This document shows, in pieces, positions 60,944-64,000 of a DNA stretch of 64,000 nucleotides. Every line of letters begins with the position of its first letter. The stretch's first letter is position 1. A model generated the notes under the pieces. That model made no database searches. It worked only from the letters and a program-made list of their open reading frames with translations, and had not been told where the DNA came from. The stretch comes from Cacconaster sp033811195 (GTDB lineage Bacteria; Bacteroidota; Bacteroidia; Bacteroidales; UBA932). The stretch spans positions 1-64,000 of the forward strand of contig JAPXOZ010000011.1 of NCBI GenBank assembly GCA_033811195.1, given 5' to 3'. The translations under genes and the position numbers were made by a program.

Positions 60944-63061
60944 ATGAAAACTTACCCCACAGACAAGATCAGAAATGTCGTTCTAATGGGAGGTACAAAA
61001 TCAGGCAAGACCACATTTGCCGAGGCTATACTTTTCGAGGGCAAGGTCATTGACCGCAGAGGTACAATTGAGGCTAAGAACACCGTTTCTGACAACACCG
61101 AAGTCGAGCAGATCTTCCAGCGCTCTATCTATTCCACTCCACTATTTGCAGAGTTCATGGACCACAAGCTGAACATAATCGACGCACCCGGTGCTGACGA
61201 TTTCATAGGTGGAGTGGTATCCGCAATGAAGGTGTGCGACTCCGGTATAATGCTCATAAATGCACAGCAGGGTGTTGAGGTTGGTACCGAGATTCACGGA
61301 CGCTATGCTGAGGAGCGCAATTTCCCCGTAGTGATTGCAGTCAATCAACTCGAAACCGAGAAAGCCAACTGGGACAACACTATTGACAGTATCCACCAGG
61401 CATTCGGTTCAAAAGCCGTTGTATTCCAGTATCCGGTTAATCCCGGTTTGGGCTTCGATAGCTTTATCGACGTCCTCACAATGAAGATGTACAAATACAC
61501 AGATGAAAATGGCACACGCGAAGTACTCGATATTCCCGCAGACCAAATGGGTAAGGCAGAGGAGATGCGTGCAGAGCTGATGGAGATGGCTGCGGAGAGC
61601 GACGAGGCTTTGATGGAGAAATTTTTCGAAGAGGGGGAACTTTCGGAAGAAGATATGAATAAAGGCCTCAACATCGGTTTTGTAAAAGGCGAACTCTATC
61701 CTATATTCTGCCTCTCGGCAAAGAAATGCATCGGCGTAAAGCGTCTCATGCAGTTTATGATAGATGTTGCCCCCGCTCCTTCGGAGAAAGTTGACGGACC
61801 TACCTCACTTTTCGTTTACAAATCATCCGTAGAACAACACCTCGGTGATGTATCCTATTTCAAAGTAATGTCCGGTAAGATAGGCGAAGCTCAGGATTTG
61901 GTAAATCCTGTTACAGGCAACAAAGAGAGAGTTTCAGCTCTTTACGCTGTAGCCGGTAAGAAAAAAGAGAAAGTAACCGAACTTTTAGCCGGTGACCTGG
62001 GATGTACTGTAAAGCTTAGAAATGTAAAGACCAATCAGACCCTTAACCAGCCCGGTTACGATGAAGTTGTGGAGCCCATAGTATTCCCTCCCTCCAGATA
62101 TCGCACAGCCATCAAGGCAAAGGATGAGAAGGATGAGGAGAAGTTGGGTGAAGCTCTCAACCGTGCATCAGCAGAGGATCCCACATTGGTTGTGGAGTAT
62201 TCCAAGGAACTTAAACAGACTATTCTCAACGGTCAGGGAGAGCAACACATCAATATTCTAAAATGGCACCTCAACAATACCAACAAACTTGAGATTGACC
62301 TATTCGCTCCGAAGATTCCCTATCGCGAGACCATTACAAAAGTTGCAAATGCCACATACCGTCATAGGAAACAATCCGGTGGTGCAGGACAGTTCGGTGA
62401 GGTTACTCTCCTTGTAGAGCCCATCGTAGAGGGAATTGACACTACCGCTAAATTTAAGATTGACGGTAAAGAGCAGGTGCTCAACGTTAGAGCCAAAGAG
62501 GAGTTTGAACTCGATTGGGGAGGCAAATGGGAGTTCTACAACTGCGTCGTGGGCGGTGCCATCGATACCAACTTCATGCCTGCCATCAAGAAGGGTATTA
62601 TACAAAGATTGGAGGAAGGTCCTCTTACAGGCTCTTATGCCCGTGATATTCGTGTATTTGTATATGACGGCAAAATGCACCCGGTTGACTCCAAGGAGAT
62701 CGCCTTTATCATAGCAGGCCGTAACGCCTTTAGGGAGGCCTTCAAGAATGCTGGTCCTAAGATTATGGAGCCCATCTATTTAGTGGAGATCCTTGTACCC
62801 GGGGACTGTATGGGAGACGTTATGAGCGACATCCAGAACCGTCGCGGTATGATTGAGGGAATGAGCTCCAAGAAGGGCTTCCAGGTACTTCGCGCCCGCG
62901 TTCCACTGGCAGAACTTTACAGGTATTCCACCACTTTGAGCTCTCTAACTTCCGGCCGTGCAACCTTTACACAGGAGCTTGTCGAGTATCAGCAGGTACC
63001 TGCCGACATACAGGAAAAACTCCTCAAAGAATACGAAGCTGAGGCACAGGAAGAAGACTAG
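60944..63061 (+). CDS. fusA2: EF-G2-type translation factor lacking GTPase residues
   Basis: A 705-residue EF-G paralogue with all later EF-G domains (GGAGQFGEVTLLVEP, GDCMGDVMSDIQNRRGMIEG, TTLSSLTSGRATFTQEL). The G domain is altered: G1 reads GGTKSGKTT, the G2 Thr region reads QRSIYST, G3 reads DAPGADDF with Ala at position 84 in place of the catalytic His, and G4 reads NQLE at 134-137 in place of NKxD. This matches the Bacteroides EF-G2 group reported to support translation without GTP hydrolysis. A TAAATTTG -7 box lies at 60866-60873. The canonical EF-G is at 25781-27904. Confidence 0.92.
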   Translation: MKTYPTDKIRNVVLMGGTKSGKTTFAEAILFEGKVIDRRGTIEAKNTVSDNTEVEQIFQRSIYSTPLFAEFMDHKLNIIDAPGADDFIGGVVSAMKVCDSGIMLINAQQGVEVGTEIHGRYAEERNFPVVIAVNQLETEKANWDNTIDSIHQAFGSKAVVFQYPVNPGLGFDSFIDVLTMKMYKYTDENGTREVLDIPADQMGKAEEMRAELMEMAAESDEALMEKFFEEGELSEEDMNKGLNIGFVKGELYPIFCLSAKKCIGVKRLMQFMIDVAPAPSEKVDGPTSLFVYKSSVEQHLGDVSYFKVMSGKIGEAQDLVNPVTGNKERVSALYAVAGKKKEKVTELLAGDLGCTVKLRNVKTNQTLNQPGYDEVVEPIVFPPSRYRTAIKAKDEKDEEKLGEALNRASAEDPTLVVEYSKELKQTILNGQGEQHINILKWHLNNTNKLEIDLFAPKIPYRETITKVANATYRHRKQSGGAGQFGEVTLLVEPIVEGIDTTAKFKIDGKEQVLNVRAKEEFELDWGGKWEFYNCVVGGAIDTNFMPAIKKGIIQRLEEGPLTGSYARDIRVFVYDGKMHPVDSKEIAFIIAGRNAFREAFKNAGPKIMEPIYLVEILVPGDCMGDVMSDIQNRRGMIEGMSSKKGFQVLRARVPLAELYRYSTTLSSLTSGRATFTQELVEYQQVPADIQEKLLKEYEAEAQEED

Positions 63062-63714
63062 TGATTATAGCCGACCATATCAAAAAATCCTTCGGGACGC
63101 TTGTCGTCCTGAAGGATATTTGTTTTCAGGCAGATGCTGCCGAAGTTGTCAGCATTGTCGGAGCCAGTGGTGCCGGCAAATCTACTCTTCTGCACATTAT
63201 CGGCACACTGTCCAAACCCGATAGCGGAAGGGTCATTATTGACGGGACCGATGTTCTTTCCCTTTCGGATAAGGAACTGGCCCGCTTCCGCAACACCAGG
63301 ATCGGATTTGTCTTTCAAGCACATCATCTGCTTCCTGAATTTACAGCTATTGAGAATGTAATGATCCCCGCCCTTATTGCCGGCAAGAGTCGCAAAGTGG
63401 CCACTTCAGAGGCTATGGAATTGCTATGTCAGCTTGGTTTGGGTGAAAGGATAAATCACAAGCCGTCCGAGCTCAGTGGAGGAGAACAACAGCGTGTAGC
63501 TATTGCCCGCGCTTTGGTCAACCGTCCGGCAGTCCTTTTTGCAGATGAACCCTCAGGTAATCTCGATAGCAAAAACAAAGGCGAACTTCACCGTCTCTTT
63601 TTCGATCTTAGGGACAGATATGGCATCACTATCGTCATCGTCACTCACGACAAGGAGCTTGCGGCCCTCTCGGACAGGACCCTCGAAATGAAAGACGGGG
63701 AGTTTGTGGAATAG
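63061..63714 (+). CDS. lolD: LolD-like ABC transporter ATP-binding protein
   Basis: 217 residues starting at GTG, whose G overlaps the fusA2 stop (TAGTG). Walker A is GASGAGKST, signature LSGGEQQRVAIARAL, Walker B VLFADEPSGNLD, and H-loop VTHDKEL. The MacB/LolD group exports lipoproteins or other substrates with FtsX-like permeases; no permease gene is adjacent in the window. No ATG start is available before the P-loop. Confidence 0.88.
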   Translation: MIIADHIKKSFGTLVVLKDICFQADAAEVVSIVGASGAGKSTLLHIIGTLSKPDSGRVIIDGTDVLSLSDKELARFRNTRIGFVFQAHHLLPEFTAIENVMIPALIAGKSRKVATSEAMELLCQLGLGERINHKPSELSGGEQQRVAIARALVNRPAVLFADEPSGNLDSKNKGELHRLFFDLRDRYGITIVIVTHDKELAALSDRTLEMKDGEFVE

Positions 63715-63718
63715 TCGA

Positions 63719-64000
63719 ATGGGTACATTCAGATTCAAAAGATTCACTATCTCTAACGAGAAATCCGCTATGAAGGTCAACACCGATGGTGTGTTACTCG
63801 GCGCCTGGGTAGGCCTTCAACAAAACCCCGAGCTCTCTCCATCCCCCCTAAAAGTGCTGGATATCGGCACGGGTACGGGTGTCATAGCTCTGGTTATCAC
63901 TCAACGCTGTGAAGGCAATGCCATTGTCACCGGTATTGATATCGATTCCGATTCGGCGCAAGAGGCGGCCGAGAACTTTGCAAATTCCCCCTGGAGCGAA
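63719..64000 (+). CDS. trmN6: tRNA1(Val) (adenine37-N6)-methyltransferase, 5' part
   Basis: 94 codons from the ATG at 63719, cut by the window end. It begins FRFKRFTISNEKSAMKVNTD, GVLLGAWV follows, and the SAM-binding VLDIGTGTGVIALVI is next; these are TrmN6/YfiC features. It starts five bases after lolD. The NPPY catalytic motif would lie beyond the window. Confidence 0.85.
   Translation, partial: MGTFRFKRFTISNEKSAMKVNTDGVLLGAWVGLQQNPELSPSPLKVLDIGTGTGVIALVITQRCEGNAIVTGIDIDSDSAQEAAENFANSPWSE

Overview
The window is a chromosomal segment of a Bacteroidota bacterium, most likely order Bacteroidales. The evidence is the Bacteroidota-type promoters (TAnnTTTG -7 boxes, for example before rpsL and mrp), the lack of Shine-Dalgarno spacing at most starts, and the gene set: DUF4988 lipoproteins, an S46 dipeptidyl-peptidase, a C69 dipeptidase, a Bacteroides-type LptE, a sigma-54 regulator/secG operon, a GTPase-defective second EF-G and GDP-heptose genes. 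Genus cannot be fixed from the sequence. There is no rRNA, CRISPR array, phage or transposase gene; one tRNA (anticodon CAT) is present.

Layout. 1-3.1 kb: a cobalamin riboswitch leads the anaerobic ribonucleotide reductase pair nrdD-nrdG. 3.1-7.6 kb: secreted C69 dipeptidase, a small secreted protein, a SIS-domain protein and an L-cysteine desulfidase. 7.8-10.7 kb (minus): EEP-fold hydrolase, short-form adenosylhomocysteinase and HAD phosphatase. 10.8-19.0 kb (plus): BASS-type transporter, acyltransferase, Omp85-like outer-membrane protein and three tandem DUF4988 lipoproteins. 19.1-20.9 kb: CDF metal exporter and a convergent EEP lipoprotein. 20.9-25.2 kb: a large Ig-like/LRR repeat surface protein between near-identical direct repeats, then tRNA-Met. 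25.4-28.8 kb (minus): str operon rpsL-rpsG-fusA-rpsJ, ending abruptly after rpsJ. 29.0-33.5 kb (minus): citrulline hydrolase plus ornithine aminotransferase, then a prenyl synthase and a U32 protein. 33.6-39.8 kb (plus): rsgA-MATE, then a compact GDP-heptose operon with a glycosyltransferase. 40.0-44.8 kb (minus): PspC-PadR-PspC and sigma-54 regulator-lptE-TPR-secG. 44.9-50.5 kb: OmpA/TPR lipoprotein, then EEP-thyA-folA-NSS transporter. 50.5-64 kb: ychF, a tandem SGNH lipoprotein, aspS, GNAT, mrp, yqeY, DPP7-like peptidase, a glycerate kinase-RNase HII fusion, the GTPase-defective EF-G2, a LolD-like ATPase and a truncated trmN6-like gene.

Metabolic picture: peptide and amino-acid use (S46 and C69 peptidases, cysteine desulfidase, citrulline/ornithine breakdown, an NSS amino-acid transporter) in an anaerobe that has class III ribonucleotide reductase and appears to adjust it to cobalamin supply.

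Most unusual: (1) a family of degenerate 7-bp tandem-repeat arrays at ten places, mostly intergenic, one lying in frame inside the sigma-54 regulator gene, one probably forming the leader of mrp, and two forming the direct repeats around the surface-protein gene; (2) a single-ORF fusion of glycerate kinase and RNase HII; (3) a second EF-G without the GTPase residues in the same window as the canonical one; (4) a cobalamin riboswitch in front of a class III reductase; (5) an SGNH lipoprotein whose first domain has lost all its catalytic residues.
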